Positions 12,917-13,730 of a stretch of 13,730 nucleotides of DNA are shown in pieces (positions within the stretch are counted from its first letter, which is position 1; every line of letters starts with the position of its first letter). The notes under the pieces are model-generated. The model had not been told where the DNA came from. It made no database searches and saw only the letters and a program-made list of their open reading frames with translations. The DNA comes from Paracoccaceae bacterium (GTDB taxonomy: Bacteria; Pseudomonadota; Alphaproteobacteria; Rhodobacterales; Rhodobacteraceae). Where the stretch lies: NCBI GenBank assembly GCA_003545125.1, contig DQCI01000203.1, forward strand, positions 947 through 14,676, given 5' to 3'. The position numbers were made by a program, and so were the translations under genes.

Positions 12917-13730
12917 CTATTGCGCGACGATCTCGGTTTCGACCACCGCGCCGGCGTGCAGGGTGCGATGCACCGGACATTTGTCGGCGATGTCAAGAAG
13001 CCGCGCGCGGTCGTCGGGCGACAGCGAACCGCGCACGCGGATCACCCTGCGAAACACGTCCACCTGGCTGCCTTTGCGCTCGCAGCCCTCACCGTCGGCG
13101 CGGTGGCTGCGGCCGTGGGTAACATCACAGGACAGGTGGTCGAGCCCGAACCCCTTGCGCCGGGCATACATGCGCAGCGTCATCGTTGTGCAGGCCCCAA
13201 GCGCTGCGGCAAGCAACTGGTAGGGGCTGGGGCCGAGGTCGGTGCCGCCGACGCTTGCCGGCTCGTCGGCCACGAGTTGGTGCCTGCCGCCGATTGTGAC
13301 GTCCTGGCGAAAGCCCGCGGCTTCGGCTTCCGACACCCGCACCACACCCTCGGGTGCGGCCTCGGTGGCCGGCTCCTCGACCAGCGTGAGATACCGTTTC
13401 GCCCAGGCGGCAATCACCTCCGCGGCATAGTCCGCATCTTCCTCGCGGGTCAGCAAATGGTCGGCATCATCGAGCGAGACGTAGCTCTTGGGGTGCTTGG
13501 CTGCCGCGAACAACCGCGACGCGTTGTCGATCCCGACGATCTGGTCGCGGGGGGCATGCAGCACCAGCAAGGCTGCGCCGAGATTTGGCAACGCATCGTC
13601 GAGCGAGGCACCGGCGATGTCGTCGAGAAAGCTTTGGCGGATTTCGAATGTCCGCCCGGCGAGATCGACCAGGGCCGACCCCTGCGTGCGGATCTCGTCG
13701 ATCTTGCCGCCGAGATTATGCGCCACATGC
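12917..13730 (-). CDS. Fused alpha/beta hydrolase - OsmC family protein (N-terminus outside the window)
   Basis: The leftward frame enters from the window edge and ends at TAG 12919-12917; about 270 C-terminal residues are visible. The first part is the end of an alpha/beta hydrolase: LLVLHAPRDQIV holds the acid Asp and DDADHLL the catalytic His, while the nucleophile Ser must lie beyond the window. From about residue 125 of the visible part an OsmC/Ohr-type domain follows (DLGPSPYQLLAAALGACTTMTL), with the first redox Cys in GACTTM and the second in DKCPVHRTL. OsmC proteins reduce organic or sulfur-containing peroxides through this Cys pair. Known two-domain members are about 400 residues, so roughly one third is missing. 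The GTG at 13726 is not the real start, since homologous-looking sequence continues before it (HVAHNL). It converges with the membrane gene, with 37 bases between them and no clear terminator. Confidence 0.9.
   Translation of the reverse strand, partial: HVAHNLGGKIDEIRTQGSALVDLAGRTFEIRQSFLDDIAGASLDDALPNLGAALLVLHAPRDQIVGIDNASRLFAAAKHPKSYVSLDDADHLLTREEDADYAAEVIAAWAKRYLTLVEEPATEAAPEGVVRVSEAEAAGFRQDVTIGGRHQLVADEPASVGGTDLGPSPYQLLAAALGACTTMTLRMYARRKGFGLDHLSCDVTHGRSHRADGEGCERKGSQVDVFRRVIRVRGSLSPDDRARLLDIADKCPVHRTLHAGAVVETEIVAQ

Overview
The window is GC-rich DNA with tightly packed, often overlapping genes. Its protein content suggests an alphaproteobacterium, most likely of the Rhodobacterales; this is an inference from composition and gene families, since no rRNA or marker gene is present. 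I see no tRNA, rRNA, CRISPR array, insertion sequence, phage gene or transcription-factor gene.

Layout. (1) 1-2285: the start of an unidentified leftward gene, an 18-bp perfect palindrome just upstream of it, then a rightward set made of an exported DUF3179 protein, a possible 51-residue ORF with a strong ribosome binding site, and a DoxX-family membrane protein whose frame is broken by one base near its end. (2) 2524-9311: one compact rightward operon. It holds a fused TVP38/TMEM64 membrane domain plus FAD/NAD(P) disulfide oxidoreductase, a CDP-alcohol phosphatidyltransferase (YnjF-like), the YnjB/YnjC/YnjD ABC importer (binding protein, double-length permease, ATPase) and a 126-residue membrane protein. 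Four of the five junctions are 4-bp ATGA overlaps. (3) 11702-9165, leftward: a cytochrome P460-family exported haem protein, a YeeE/YedE (TsuA-type) sulfur-compound transporter, and a NlpC/P60-like (YiiX-type) cysteine hydrolase gene broken by an in-frame TAG at codon 9 and a frameshift. (4) 11877-12879, rightward: a small exported four-cysteine protein overlapping a polytopic membrane protein. (5) 12917-13730, leftward: the C-terminal part of a fused alpha/beta hydrolase-OsmC protein.

How it may fit together. The central operon resembles the E. coli ydjXYZ-ynjABCDEF locus, where TVP38-type proteins, the YnjBCD importer and a CDP-alcohol phosphatidyltransferase also sit together and the substrate is unknown. 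The flanking genes (DoxX, YeeE/YedE, a P460 haem protein, OsmC) belong to families often linked to sulfur-compound or peroxide/thiol chemistry. Two intergenic regions carry the same palindrome, GGTCAC-N6-GTGACC, at 111-128 and 11770-11787, which suggests one regulator acts at both ends of the window. A sulfur- or redox-linked uptake and membrane-modification cluster is a reasonable hypothesis, but the sequence alone does not prove it. Two apparent frameshifts (DoxX and the YiiX-type gene) could be real decay or assembly errors.
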